From NCBI RefSeq assembly GCF_013407855.1, contig NZ_JACBZH010000001.1:2418001-2482000 (forward strand): a stretch of 64,000 bases of DNA, written 5' to 3'. The stretch's first letter is position 1, and every line of letters begins with the position of its first letter. Source of the stretch: Actinopolymorpha rutila. Lineage in GTDB: Bacteria > Actinomycetota > Actinomycetes > Propionibacteriales > Actinopolymorphaceae. Below are positions 1 through 8,264 of this stretch, one piece after another. The notes below the pieces were generated by a model, which was not told the DNA's origin, made no database searches, and saw nothing but the letters and a program-made list of their open reading frames with translations. A program made the translations under genes and the position numbers.

Positions 1-120
1 GCCAAGGTGCATGAGCACGGCGAGGTGATCGAGGTCGAGCACACCGCCGACGGCACCCGGCTGCGCGCCCGGGTCGATCCTGGCCTGGCGGCGACCCTGA
101 ACGGCTTCGCCACCGCCTGA
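1..120 (+). CDS. hflX: GTPase HflX, C-terminal fragment
   Basis: The window opens inside a reading frame that ends at a TGA at 118-120 and codes for 39 residues. The fragment (KVHEHGEVIEVEHTADGT, then LRARVDP) resembles the C-terminal end of actinobacterial HflX, a ribosome-associated GTPase that splits stalled ribosomes. In actinobacteria hflX often lies just upstream of lexA and dinG, which fits the neighbourhood here. The GTPase domain is outside the window, so the call rests only on this tail and on context. Confidence 0.6.
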   Translation, partial: AKVHEHGEVIEVEHTADGTRLRARVDPGLAATLNGFATA

Positions 121-167
121 GCGCGCGGACGTGTCACGCGTACCTACGGCTGCAACGCTCTCGCGTC

Positions 168-208
168 GCCGGGTGTCCTCGGGGGGTTGATCCCCCGAGA
201 CACCCGGC
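168..208. terminator. Bidirectional intrinsic terminator between hflX and rhomboid gene
   Basis: Long inverted repeat: the left arm GCCGGGTGTCCTCGGGGG pairs with the right arm CCCCCGAGACACCCGGC, with one bulged C and a short loop near TTGA. It lies between the convergent ends of hflX (120) and the rhomboid gene (216). There is no clear U-tract, as is usual in high-GC actinobacteria. Confidence 0.75.
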
Positions 209-215
209 CGGCCCG

Positions 216-848
216 CTAGCCGGGGTAGCTCGCGACGGACGGCGGCCGGCGCCGGCCGTCGCTGAGCAGGCCGGCGGTGAGGACGCCGCCGATGGCGCCG
301 AACAGATGCCCCTGCCAGGAGATGCCGGCCTGGGGGAGCAGTCCGCTCAGCAACGCACCGCCCCACACCAGGATGACCACCAGGCCGATCAGGAGCTGCC
401 CGAGGCTGCGGCTGAAGATGCCGCGGGCGACGAGGTACGACGCATAGCCGAACACCACACCGCTCGCGCCGATCGTCACCGATCCCGGCGGTGACGTCAG
501 CCAGGTGCCGAGGCCGCTGACGAGCGCGATCAGTCCCGTGACCAGCAGGAGGCGGGCCGCGCCGGCGACCGCGATGATCGCGCCCAGCATCAGCAGCGGG
601 ATGGTGTTGGAGATCAGGTGGCCGAAGCCCGCGTGCAGGAACGGTGCGAACGCGATGCCGAGCAGCCCCTCGGTCTCGCGCGCCTGGATGCCGTAGCCGT
701 CCAGGTGATGGCCGAGCAGCATGTCGGCGATCTCGCTCACCCACATCAGGCCGATCAGGCCGATGAGCGCCTTCAGACCCGTGACGCCGGGGTCGGGTGC
801 CCGACCGGATCCGCGTCGGTCGGACCACCGGGAGGTCTCGAAGGCCAT
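216..848 (-). CDS. Rhomboid family intramembrane serine protease
   Basis: A 210-residue polytopic membrane protein. Rhomboids cleave transmembrane segments of other proteins inside the lipid bilayer. The catalytic dyad is visible: Ser129 in GASG (127-130) and His181 in the later segment GHLFGAIGG. An HxxxN-like motif (HLISN, about 77-81) sits in the membrane segment that normally supplies the oxyanion-hole residues. About six hydrophobic segments are present, starting near residue 25, after a short polar basic N-terminus. The length matches minimal bacterial rhomboids. It is transcribed toward hflX and separated from it by the terminator at 168-208. The substrate is unknown. Confidence 0.9.
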   Translation of the reverse strand: MAFETSRWSDRRGSGRAPDPGVTGLKALIGLIGLMWVSEIADMLLGHHLDGYGIQARETEGLLGIAFAPFLHAGFGHLISNTIPLLMLGAIIAVAGAARLLLVTGLIALVSGLGTWLTSPPGSVTIGASGVVFGYASYLVARGIFSRSLGQLLIGLVVILVWGGALLSGLLPQAGISWQGHLFGAIGGVLTAGLLSDGRRRPPSVASYPG

Positions 849-1132
849 GTCCCCACCCTGCCTGATCGGTGCAAGGGCGCGGGTGGACGCCCTCGATTCT
901 CAGCAGCTTCTCATGCCAGCAGCTCGCACGCCTGCAGGCGAGCCCGCTGTGCCCGGTACCCAGCGTCTGGGTGAGCCCGCGGGGTAGTGGCATCCGTGGT
1001 TCTTCGTCGGACGAGTCCGTGCTCCGTCAGGGGATTTCTCGTCGCCTCGCAGCGTCCGGCCAGTACTCCCGGGCCCGTGTGGACATTAGGATCATCCGGG
1101 TATTTCTCTAACGAACCGGGGGGGCCAGTCGA

Positions 1133-1900
1133 ATGATCGTCGTGGGCGTCATCGTCCTGGTCGTCGGGGCTGTGTGCGCGTACTTCGCGCGGTGCGCGCG
1201 TGCCAGGCAGCACGCCATGATCACCACCGAAACCCTGAGCGCGCAGGAACTCGGTGTCCTGCAGCAGGCCGCCGCGCAGGCCGCCGGGCCGGGTGCCTTC
1301 CGCTACCGGGTCGAGGTGACCGGCCGCCTGTGCGCCGGTGGGGCCGGGCCGCTGAAGTCCGAGCTCGCGAAGGTCGACTGCGTGTGGCACCGGCACGTGG
1401 TGACGCGGAAGTACTCGGAGACCCGGCGCGACAGCAAAGGGGGCACCCGGCGGGTCAGCCGTACCGAGGTCATGTCCGAACACGCCTCCGACCAGCCCTT
1501 CCTCGTACAGGACGTGACCGGCGTGGTGACCGTCTACCCGGGCTCGGTCGACGTCGACGGCGCACAGAAGGTGCTCGACCGGTTCGAGCGGGACCCCGGC
1601 GAGGGCCCGACCACGATCCAGCTCGGGAAGTTCCGCATGAGCATCCCGAGCGATGACTCGGGCACCGAGGGATATCAGTACGAGGAGTGGGTCCTGCGTC
1701 CCGGCCGCCAGGTCTACGTTCTCGGCGAGGCGAGCGACGGGAGCGGCGAACTCGCCCTCATCCGGCCCTCGATCGTCAGCACGCGGACCGAGGCCGAGCT
1801 GCTCACCAGGTCACGTTCCCGGCAACGGACGTTCACGATCGCGGCCGTGGTCGCGGCGGCAGTCGGCGTCGCCTCGGCAGTGGTCGGCATGTTCCAGTAA
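1133..1900 (+). CDS. GIDE-domain membrane protein (MUL1/MAPL-like domain)
   Basis: A 255-residue protein with a hydrophobic N-terminal segment (about 1-20) and a second one at the C-terminus (about 234-254). The soluble middle has the pattern of the GIDE domain first described in the mitochondrial ubiquitin ligase MUL1: a 'crude' segment with WHRHVVTRKY followed by a basic KGGTRRVSRTEVMSEHASDQPF stretch, here abbreviated, then VYPGSVDVDG. Bacterial members lack the RING finger, and none is present here, so this is not an active E3 ligase. Their function is unknown, with a role at the membrane suspected. The gene stands alone, between a terminator-like hairpin downstream and a 284-base upstream gap. 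Confidence 0.7.
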   Translation: MIVVGVIVLVVGAVCAYFARCARARQHAMITTETLSAQELGVLQQAAAQAAGPGAFRYRVEVTGRLCAGGAGPLKSELAKVDCVWHRHVVTRKYSETRRDSKGGTRRVSRTEVMSEHASDQPFLVQDVTGVVTVYPGSVDVDGAQKVLDRFERDPGEGPTTIQLGKFRMSIPSDDSGTEGYQYEEWVLRPGRQVYVLGEASDGSGELALIRPSIVSTRTEAELLTRSRSRQRTFTIAAVVAAAVGVASAVVGMFQ

Positions 1901-1903
1901 CCG

Positions 1904-1937
1904 GGCCGGGCCACGGTGAGCTCACCATGGCCCGGCC
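1904..1937. terminator. Intrinsic terminator hairpin after the GIDE gene
   Basis: A near-perfect 17-bp inverted repeat (GGCCGGGCCACGGTGAG / CTCACCATGGCCCGGCC, one mismatch) starts 4 bases after the stop codon. It lies between convergent genes, so it can serve both strands. Confidence 0.7.
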
Positions 1938-2012
1938 GACCGACGGTTCACATGATCGGCGTACGGGCGACCCCGCCGGTGTACGGCGGGAGCGGAGCGA
2001 TGGGGGCGAGCC

Positions 2013-3920
2013 TCAGGACTCCGTGCGGCCGCCGAGATGCTCGGACAGGAAGCGCTCGGCCGCGGCGTAGTAGATCTCGCGGTTCTCCGGCCGGGCGAGG
2101 CCGTGCCCCTCGTCGGGGAACAGGAGGTACTCGTGGGGGAGTCCCTTCGCCTTCAGCGCCTCCACGATCTGCTCGGCCTCGGCCTGCTTCACCCGCGGGT
2201 CGTTGGCGCCCTGGGCGACCAGGACCGGGATGGCGATGTCGTCGACGCGGGACAGCGGGGAGCGTTCCCACAGCATGTCCTTCTCGGTCTCCGGGTCACC
2301 CACCTTGGCGTACATCATCGCCACCAGCGGCTTCCAGTACGGGGGGATGGAGCTGAGCAGGGTGAGCAGGTTGGACGGCCCGCACAGGTCGACCGCACAG
2401 CGGAACGCCTCCGGGGTGAACGCCGCACCGGCAAGGGCCGCGTAACCGCCGTACGACCCGCCCATGATGCCCACCCGGTCGCGGTCGACGAGGCCCTGGC
2501 CGACGAGGTGCTCGACGGCGTCCAGCAGGTCGGTGTGCATCGTCCGGCCCCACTGCTTGTCGCCGGCGTTGCCGAACGCCTTGCCGTAGCCGGTGGAACC
2601 GCGGTAGTTGATCTCCACGCTGACGTAGCCACGGTTGGCCAGCCACTGCGCCTCGGCGTTGTAGCCCCAGCTGTCACGGGCCCACGGGCCGCCGTGGACG
2701 TTGAGCACCGCCGGCAGGTCGCGGCGTTCGGACTCGGGCGGGAACGTCAGGTAGCCGTGGATCTCCAGCCCGTCCCGGGCGGTGAACGCGAACGGCTCCA
2801 TCGGAGCCAGCGGATAGCCCGCGAGGTCCGGCTTGTGCGAGAACAGGAACTTCAGGCTCTTCGTCGGCCGGTCGTACAGGTAGTAGCGCACCGGGCCGTC
2901 GGAGGGCACCACCGAGATCAGCCAGGTGCGTTCGCTGCGTTCGGACCGGGTGATCCCGAGCTCACCGTCGATCCCCAGCGCGGATCGCACCTCCTCCACG
3001 GCCAGGCCGAAGTCCTTGTCGATGTACTCCCAGACCTCGCGGTCCTTGTCGAAGATCACCGCCTGCGGCGCTCTGGTCTGCGGGTCGAACTCGACCCCGC
3101 CGACGTCGTAGGCGTCGTCCCCGGCGAGCACCGTCTGCGTGCTGCCGTCGCCGCCCGTCTGTCCGTTGCCCGGTCCGTCGCCCTGCTCGGCTTCCCGCTC
3201 GGCCCCGGCCAGGTCGACCTCGACCAGCCGGGCGGCGTTGACCCCCACCGACGACACGAGGTAGAGAGTGCGGCCGTCGCGGGAGAAGCCCAGCGGGCTG
3301 GTGGTGTTGGTGTCCTCGGCGGACACCTCCAGCCAGGGATGGAAGTCGCCCGATTCATCCGCGAGGTAGTAAATCGAGCCGCCGTCCTCGGTGATCGAGG
3401 CCGCGCCACGCACCTCCAGGTCGGTGTCGGCCAGCCAGCCCACGAAGCCGGGGTTCTCGATCCGCTTGTGCAGTTCGTCGGTCTCCAGGTCGAGCTCGTA
3501 GACGTCGTGCAGCTCGGGCCGGTCCCTGTTGATGCCGAGCAGCATCGTCGTCGGGTGCCAGCGGTTGTGGCCGAGGACGCGGACCTGAACATTGTCGTAC
3601 GGCGTGACACACCGCTCGCGGCCGTTGGTGAGGTCGAGCAGGTGCAGCCGCCAGTTTTCGTCGCCGTCGGCGTCCTGGAGGTAGAACAACGTCCGGTCGT
3701 CGTGGCAGAAGCCGAAGACCCGGATGCCCTGGCCGCGATCGTGGGTGAGCGGCACCGCCTCCTGCGGGCGGTCGACCGGGCCGACCCAGACGTTCAGCAC
3801 GCCGTCCTCGGGAGCGACGAAGCCGAGCAGTGTGCCGTCGGGGGAGACCGTGGGGCTCGCGTAGGTCGGGTTCCCGAACAGGACCGCGCGGGGGATGAGC
3901 GGAACGGCGTCGTAGGTCAT
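2013..3920 (-). CDS. S9 family peptidase (prolyl oligopeptidase / acylaminoacyl peptidase type)
   Basis: A 635-residue two-domain serine peptidase. The N-terminal part shows WD40/beta-propeller-like repeats (for example PTVSPDGTLLGFVAPEDG), and the C-terminal third is an alpha/beta-hydrolase. The triad is visible: Ser489 in GGSYGGY, Asp574 in GANDPR and His606 in DEGHG. The substrate is probably short peptides, in the cytosol because no signal peptide is seen. I chose the ATG at 3920 (MTYDAVPLIPR) because family similarity starts there, although the frame stays open far upstream. An acidic, Gly-rich insert (around residues 235-265) interrupts the propeller. It is divergent from the helicase gene at 4063. 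Confidence 0.9.
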   Translation of the reverse strand: MTYDAVPLIPRAVLFGNPTYASPTVSPDGTLLGFVAPEDGVLNVWVGPVDRPQEAVPLTHDRGQGIRVFGFCHDDRTLFYLQDADGDENWRLHLLDLTNGRERCVTPYDNVQVRVLGHNRWHPTTMLLGINRDRPELHDVYELDLETDELHKRIENPGFVGWLADTDLEVRGAASITEDGGSIYYLADESGDFHPWLEVSAEDTNTTSPLGFSRDGRTLYLVSSVGVNAARLVEVDLAGAEREAEQGDGPGNGQTGGDGSTQTVLAGDDAYDVGGVEFDPQTRAPQAVIFDKDREVWEYIDKDFGLAVEEVRSALGIDGELGITRSERSERTWLISVVPSDGPVRYYLYDRPTKSLKFLFSHKPDLAGYPLAPMEPFAFTARDGLEIHGYLTFPPESERRDLPAVLNVHGGPWARDSWGYNAEAQWLANRGYVSVEINYRGSTGYGKAFGNAGDKQWGRTMHTDLLDAVEHLVGQGLVDRDRVGIMGGSYGGYAALAGAAFTPEAFRCAVDLCGPSNLLTLLSSIPPYWKPLVAMMYAKVGDPETEKDMLWERSPLSRVDDIAIPVLVAQGANDPRVKQAEAEQIVEALKAKGLPHEYLLFPDEGHGLARPENREIYYAAAERFLSEHLGGRTES

Positions 3921-4050
3921 GCAGCGATCCCACCACATCCCGGGGACATCTGGCAGGCCGGTACGTGCCCGAGCGCCCGGCCGAACCGAGCCGTGTCCAG
4001 CTGGATCCAGATGTGTGGTGCCGTCGGTTCGGCCCGGACCGCCGCCGGTA

Positions 4051-4062
4051 TAGCCTCGCGGG
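4051..4062 (+). promoter_or_regulatory. Probable -10 box for leaderless transcription of the DinG gene
   Basis: TAGCCT at 4051-4056 is followed by exactly six bases and the ATG at 4063, with no Shine-Dalgarno sequence. This spacing is typical of actinobacterial leaderless genes. No convincing -35 element was seen. Confidence 0.5.
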
Positions 4063-6231
4063 ATGGCCGACGCAGCGCGGGGTTCCGCCGACCAGCAACG
4101 TCCTGACCACCGCGTGCGAGAGTTGCTCCACGACGCCGTCGATGCCCTCGCCGGCATGGAGCGTCCCGGCCAGTTGGTGATGGCCGACGCGGTCGCCCGG
4201 GCGATCGCCACCGGCGAGCACCTCGTGGTCCAGGCGGGTACCGGCACCGGGAAGTCCCTCGCGTACCTCGTCCCGGCGTTCCTGAACCCCGGTGGCCGAA
4301 AGCGTCCGGTCGTGGTGGCCACCGCCACCCTCGCGCTGCAGGCCCAGCTGGTCGGGCGCGATCTTCCGCAGCTCGCGGAGGCGATCGAGAAGCGGCTCGA
4401 ACGCCGTCCGGCGTACGCCATTCTCAAGGGACGCAACAACTACGCCTGTCTGCACCGCGTCCGCGACGGCGTGCCCGACGAGCAGGGCGCGCTACTGGAA
4501 CGCGTACCCAGCGGTCCGCTCGGCCGGCAGGTGCTGGAGCTTCGGTCGTGGGCGACCACGCAGTCACAGACCGGTGGCGAGGGTGACCGGGACGCCGCAC
4601 CCACTCACCAGGACCGCGCCTGGGCGCAGGTCTCGGTCTCCTCGCGGGAGTGCCTGGGGGCGCAGCGCTGCCCGTACGGCGGGGAGTGCTTCGCCGAACG
4701 CGCCCGCGAGCGCGCGCACTCGGCCGACGTGATCGTCACCAACCACGCGCTCCTCGCGATCGACGCGCTGGAGAACATCTCGGTGCTACCGGACTACGAC
4801 GTGGTGATCATCGACGAGGCGCACGAGCTCGCCGCCCGGGTGACCGGGACCGCCTCGGCCGAACTCTCCCCGGGCATGATCGAACGCGCCGCACGGAGGG
4901 CACACCCGTTCTGTGAGGGCGGCGAGGCCGATCCGCTGGAGGACGCGGGGGAGGCGCTGCGCTCGGCGCTGGCGTCCGCCCCGCTGGGCAGGGTGGAGAC
5001 TCCCAGCTCCGAGCTCGCCGCCGCGGTCGCGCTGGTCCGCGACTCCGCGCGCGCGGCCTGGTCGGCGTTTCCCAGCGAGAAGAAGGACTCCGACGCCGAG
5101 TCGGGTCGTCGGCAGGCGCGGTCCTACGTCGAGCAGATCCGCGACGTCGCCGAACGCGTCAGTGTGCTGTCGCCGTACGACGTGGTGTGGGTGGCCGAAC
5201 GCGAGCGTGGCGGTCCGGAGCTCCGGGTGGCGCCGCTGTCGGTCGCGGGACTGCTGCGGGAGAAGCTGCTCGCCGAACGGACCTGTGTCCTCACCTCGGC
5301 GACGCTGAAGCTGGGAGGGGACTTCGACTCCGCCGCCCGGTCGGTGGGTCTGCGTCCGGTCGACCGGATTCCGGAAGGGGAGGACGGTCAGGCCGACGGC
5401 ACCGGCACCGGCACCGGCGGAACCGGCGGGACAAGCGGGACCGGCCGGAAGGCCCGTGGCGGGAGTGAGAAGGACGGGGACTCGGCGACCGAGCGCTCCG
5501 GGGAAGATGACCGCGACTCGGAGAGTGAGGGTGGCAAGGACGTCGTGGAGCCGCTGCCGTGGCGTGCTCTGGACGTCGGCTCGCCGTTCGACTATGGCCG
5601 GCAGGCGATCCTCTACGTCGCCCGCAGGCTGGCTCCGCCGGGACGAGGCGGGATCTCTCCACGGGTCCTGGACGAGGTGAGTGAGCTGGTCGAGGCGGCC
5701 GGCGGCGCGACGTTGGGGTTGTTCTCGTCCCGCCGGGCGGCGGAGGAGGCGGCCGCGGCGGTGCGGGACCGGCTGGGAGTCGAGGTGCTCTGCCAGGGCG
5801 AGGGGCAGCTGAGCGAGCTGCACCGGAGGTTCGCCGCCGAGCCGGACACGTCGTTGTTCGGAACGCTGTCGCTGTGGCAGGGCCTGGACGTGCCGGGTGA
5901 CGCCTGCCAGCTGGTGATCATCGACAGGATTCCGTTCCCGCGCCCGGACGACCCGCTGACCTCGGCGCGTCAGCGCGCAGTCGACGAGGCGGGCGGAAAC
6001 GGCTTCATGTCCGTGGCCGCCACGCACGCCGCGCTGCTGCTCGCCCAGGGAGTAGGTCGCCTGATCCGCAGGTCGAGCGACCGTGGAGTGGTGGCGGTGC
6101 TCGACCCGCGGCTGGTCACCGCGCGGTACGGCACCTTCCTGCGGGCGTCGCTGCCGCCGATGTGGTTCACCGGCGACCGCGACGTCGCGATCGGTGCGCT
6201 GCGCAGGCTGCGGTCGGCTCGCGAGGAGTGA
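4063..6231 (+). CDS. dinG: ATP-dependent DNA helicase, DinG/XPD family
   Basis: A 722-residue superfamily 2 helicase that unwinds DNA 5' to 3' and resolves unusual structures such as R-loops and G-quadruplexes. Motif I is AGTGTGKS (58-65) and motif II is DEAH (251-254). Four cysteines between them, at about 129, 197, 203 and 209, match the Fe-S cluster ligands of the DinG/XPD family. Motif VI is visible near the end as QGVGRLIRR. A Gly/Thr then Asp/Glu/Ser-rich linker of about 50 residues (around 445-492) splits the second helicase domain and looks disordered. The protein would depend on the SUF system encoded at the other end of the window. It lies close to lexA, but no SOS box was seen in front of it. 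Confidence 0.9.
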   Translation: MADAARGSADQQRPDHRVRELLHDAVDALAGMERPGQLVMADAVARAIATGEHLVVQAGTGTGKSLAYLVPAFLNPGGRKRPVVVATATLALQAQLVGRDLPQLAEAIEKRLERRPAYAILKGRNNYACLHRVRDGVPDEQGALLERVPSGPLGRQVLELRSWATTQSQTGGEGDRDAAPTHQDRAWAQVSVSSRECLGAQRCPYGGECFAERARERAHSADVIVTNHALLAIDALENISVLPDYDVVIIDEAHELAARVTGTASAELSPGMIERAARRAHPFCEGGEADPLEDAGEALRSALASAPLGRVETPSSELAAAVALVRDSARAAWSAFPSEKKDSDAESGRRQARSYVEQIRDVAERVSVLSPYDVVWVAERERGGPELRVAPLSVAGLLREKLLAERTCVLTSATLKLGGDFDSAARSVGLRPVDRIPEGEDGQADGTGTGTGGTGGTSGTGRKARGGSEKDGDSATERSGEDDRDSESEGGKDVVEPLPWRALDVGSPFDYGRQAILYVARRLAPPGRGGISPRVLDEVSELVEAAGGATLGLFSSRRAAEEAAAAVRDRLGVEVLCQGEGQLSELHRRFAAEPDTSLFGTLSLWQGLDVPGDACQLVIIDRIPFPRPDDPLTSARQRAVDEAGGNGFMSVAATHAALLLAQGVGRLIRRSSDRGVVAVLDPRLVTARYGTFLRASLPPMWFTGDRDVAIGALRRLRSAREE

Positions 6232-6264
6232 GGCCGCGGGCCGGGCAGGCGGTTGCAGGCTCGG

Positions 6265-7131
6265 TCAGGGGCGGTGGACGCACACCGCGACGGGTGTCTG
6301 CTGCCGGCCCTGGCCGAACGGGTTGTCGCGGAAGAGTTCGGCGAAGAACTCGATCGGCTGGCTGGTGTCGTGGCCCAGGACGTCCCGCCCCAGGTCGTTG
6401 GAGTCGATCACCACGGTGCCGCCCAGCGTGCCCGCCGGGCCCGGGGGGAGCACCTTACGAAGCGCCGCGGTGATCTCCGCAGCCATCTTGTCGGGGGCCT
6501 TCGGCGGCAGCTTCGCGGAGACGTTGGACGGGAACGCGGAGTAGGGAGTGGGGCCGTCGATCGCGTTGACCCGGTGGCCGGCCACTCGGTAGAACCAGCC
6601 GCGCCGGCCCACTGCCTTGCCCACGATGCTCGCGCCGGCCGCGACCAGGATGCGCGGAAGGCCCGCCTCCTTGATCGCCAGCTGCATGGTCCACGGGCTG
6701 CCGAGTCCGATGCCGTGCGGTGTGCGCTGCACCCACTTCGACAGCACCCTGGCCGCGGGAGTCGGGTTGATCTCCCAGGTGAAGTAGGACCGCCCCTGGG
6801 AGATCGCCACGATCTTCTCGCTCACCACGACGTACCAGGGCTCGCCGAACGCACCCTCGAACCTGGTGTCGTCCTCGGCGAGCCGGACCGTCTTGACCAC
6901 GTAGTCGCTGAGCTTGTCCGCCACCTGGTCGCCCCGACCGAACAGGGCGGTCTGGATCGGGACGCGTGCCCATCGCGCCCCGTCCACCTCGATGGTGAGA
7001 CTCTTCCCCGCGTTGGGGTCCAGCGGCTCCTTTGGCGGGGGCCCCGGACGCCCGGACTCCGTGGCCCCCACGTTGACGGGTGCCTGATTGGATCCGGGCA
7101 TGGTGCCTGTCTCCGCCGCTGGGTCGGACAT
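6265..7131 (-). CDS. Coenzyme F420-0:L-glutamate ligase-like protein (CofE-like)
   Basis: A 288-residue protein resembling the standalone gamma-glutamyl ligase-like proteins of actinobacteria. Supporting segments are VSEKIVAISQGR (about 107-118), RTPHGIGLGSPWTMQLAI, GRRGWFYRVAG with an AIDGP nearby, and the C-terminal VVIDSNDLGRDVLG and DNPFGQGRQQTP. True CofE adds glutamate to F420-0 using GTP. This protein carries an additional N-terminal region (about 40 residues, Pro/Gly-rich), and no other F420 genes are nearby, so the actual substrate is uncertain. It lies downstream of lexA on the same strand with a 43-base gap and converges on the helicase gene. Confidence 0.7.
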   Translation of the reverse strand: MSDPAAETGTMPGSNQAPVNVGATESGRPGPPPKEPLDPNAGKSLTIEVDGARWARVPIQTALFGRGDQVADKLSDYVVKTVRLAEDDTRFEGAFGEPWYVVVSEKIVAISQGRSYFTWEINPTPAARVLSKWVQRTPHGIGLGSPWTMQLAIKEAGLPRILVAAGASIVGKAVGRRGWFYRVAGHRVNAIDGPTPYSAFPSNVSAKLPPKAPDKMAAEITAALRKVLPPGPAGTLGGTVVIDSNDLGRDVLGHDTSQPIEFFAELFRDNPFGQGRQQTPVAVCVHRP

Positions 7132-7174
7132 GTCACTCCCGGTGATAATTCCTGTGACGAGCGTCGCCTCCTGC

Positions 7175-7912
7175 TCAGACGCGACGTAGGACGGCGACGA
7201 CCTTACCGAGAATTACCGCGTCGTCTCCAGGGATGGGCTCGTACGCCGGGTTGTGCGGCACCAGCCAGACCTTGCCGTCGCGGGGGCGATAGGTCTTGAC
7301 GGTCGCCTCGCCGTCGATCATCGCCGAGACGATCTCGCCCGACTCCGCCTCGGGCTGCTGGCGTACGACCACCCAGTCGCCGTCGCAGATGGCCGCCTCC
7401 ACCATGGAGTCGCCTCGCACGCGGAGCAGGAAGAGCTCACCCTCGCCGACGAGCTGGCGCGGCAGCGGCATGATCTCCTCGACCGACTGCTCGGCCAGGA
7501 TCGGGCCACCGGCGGCGATCCGGCCCACCACCGGCACGAACGCCGGCACCGGGCGGTCCTCGCCGCTGTCGGTCTCGTCGTAGGCCGGCACGCCCGACAG
7601 GGACGGGCGCCGGGTGGACGAGGACGGTGCGAGCACCTCGAGCGCCCGGGGCCGGTTGGGGTCGCGGCGGATGAAGCCCTTCGTCTCCAGGACTCTGAGC
7701 TGGTGGGCGACAGACGAGGACGACGTGAGGCCGACGAGGTCACCGATCTCGCGCATCGCGGGGGGATATCCGCGCGTCTCGACCGAGTCGCGGATGACCT
7801 CGAGGATGCGTCGTTGGCGAGGAGTGAGTCCGGTAGCGTCCGGAGGTCCGTCGGGTAGCTCCCGGACGGTCGCCGTGGTGGACTCGGTCGCCGTGTTTTT
7901 CCGCTTGGGCAT
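7175..7912 (-). CDS. lexA: LexA repressor of the SOS regulon
   Basis: A 245-residue SOS repressor and self-cleaving peptidase (S24 family). The N-terminal winged helix-turn-helix spans about 29-95 ([11 protein letters not shown] ... [18 protein letters not shown]). The cleavage site is Ala134-Gly135 in RIAAGGP, and the catalytic pair is Ser169 (GDSM) and Lys206 (ATVKTY). On DNA damage, RecA filaments stimulate autocleavage and derepress the regulon. The start at 7912 has an AAGGAG ribosome binding site about 10 bases upstream. The promoter contains an SOS box overlapping the -35 element, which predicts autoregulation. Confidence 0.97.
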   Translation of the reverse strand: MPKRKNTATESTTATVRELPDGPPDATGLTPRQRRILEVIRDSVETRGYPPAMREIGDLVGLTSSSSVAHQLRVLETKGFIRRDPNRPRALEVLAPSSSTRRPSLSGVPAYDETDSGEDRPVPAFVPVVGRIAAGGPILAEQSVEEIMPLPRQLVGEGELFLLRVRGDSMVEAAICDGDWVVVRQQPEAESGEIVSAMIDGEATVKTYRPRDGKVWLVPHNPAYEPIPGDDAVILGKVVAVLRRV

Positions 7913-7968
7913 AGCGGCTGTCTCCTTCCACAGATTTCGGGTCGCGACTCTGCCGACCCTCGGAAGTG

Positions 7969-7997
7969 AGCCTAGAGCCTGGTCAGGGCACTTTCAA
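7969..7997 (-). promoter_or_regulatory. lexA promoter (-35 TTGAAA, -10 TAGGCT)
   Basis: On the minus strand TTGAAA (7997-7992) and TAGGCT (7974-7969) are separated by exactly 17 bases. Transcription would start near 7962, giving a leader of about 50 nt with a good ribosome binding site. The -35 element overlaps the SOS box at 7994-8009. Confidence 0.75.
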
Positions 7998-8009
7998 ACA
8001 TCTGTTCGA
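7994..8009. promoter_or_regulatory. SOS box 1 (LexA operator, lexA promoter)
   Basis: TCAAACATCTGTTCGA differs at one position from the actinobacterial SOS palindrome TCGAAC-N4-GTTCGA. It overlaps the -35 box of lexA, so LexA binding would block polymerase directly. Confidence 0.8.
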
Positions 8010-8073
8010 CGCGTGTCGCGATTGGTTTACCGGAACACGAAACGCCAGGTAAAGGAGTCTTCGGACATCTGTG

Positions 8074-8089
8074 TCGAACGTGTTTTCGA
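8074..8089. promoter_or_regulatory. SOS box 2 (LexA operator, central)
   Basis: TCGAACGTGTTTTCGA matches TCGAAC-N4-GTTCGA with one mismatch in the right half-site. It lies between the two divergent promoters and is probably for the LysM-protein gene. Confidence 0.75.
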
Positions 8090-8142
8090 GCGAACTCTGG
8101 TGCTTGTCGGTGGGCTGGTGTAGAAATCCATCAGTGAGAACG

Positions 8143-8158
8143 TCGAACAGTCGTTCGA
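8143..8158. promoter_or_regulatory. SOS box 3 (perfect LexA operator)
   Basis: TCGAACAGTCGTTCGA is a perfect match to TCGAAC-N4-GTTCGA. It lies 107 bases before the start of the LysM-protein gene and just downstream of a possible extended -10 (TGTAGAAAT, 8119-8127), where bound LexA would stop transcription. Confidence 0.85.
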
Positions 8159-8264
8159 GCGCCGGTGTGGAAGTGGTGACGCGGAAGTGCGAAGCGACCG
8201 GCGGCGAGGTGACGGTCGGCGAAGGCATGACAGAAGTGAATCGGTGTTCGTGGGAGGTCGGACG

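Noticed and set aside
2013-4439. Upstream extension of the S9 peptidase to 808 residues
   Set aside because: The extra residues overlap the start of the divergent helicase gene and have no similarity to the family. The start at 3920 fits.
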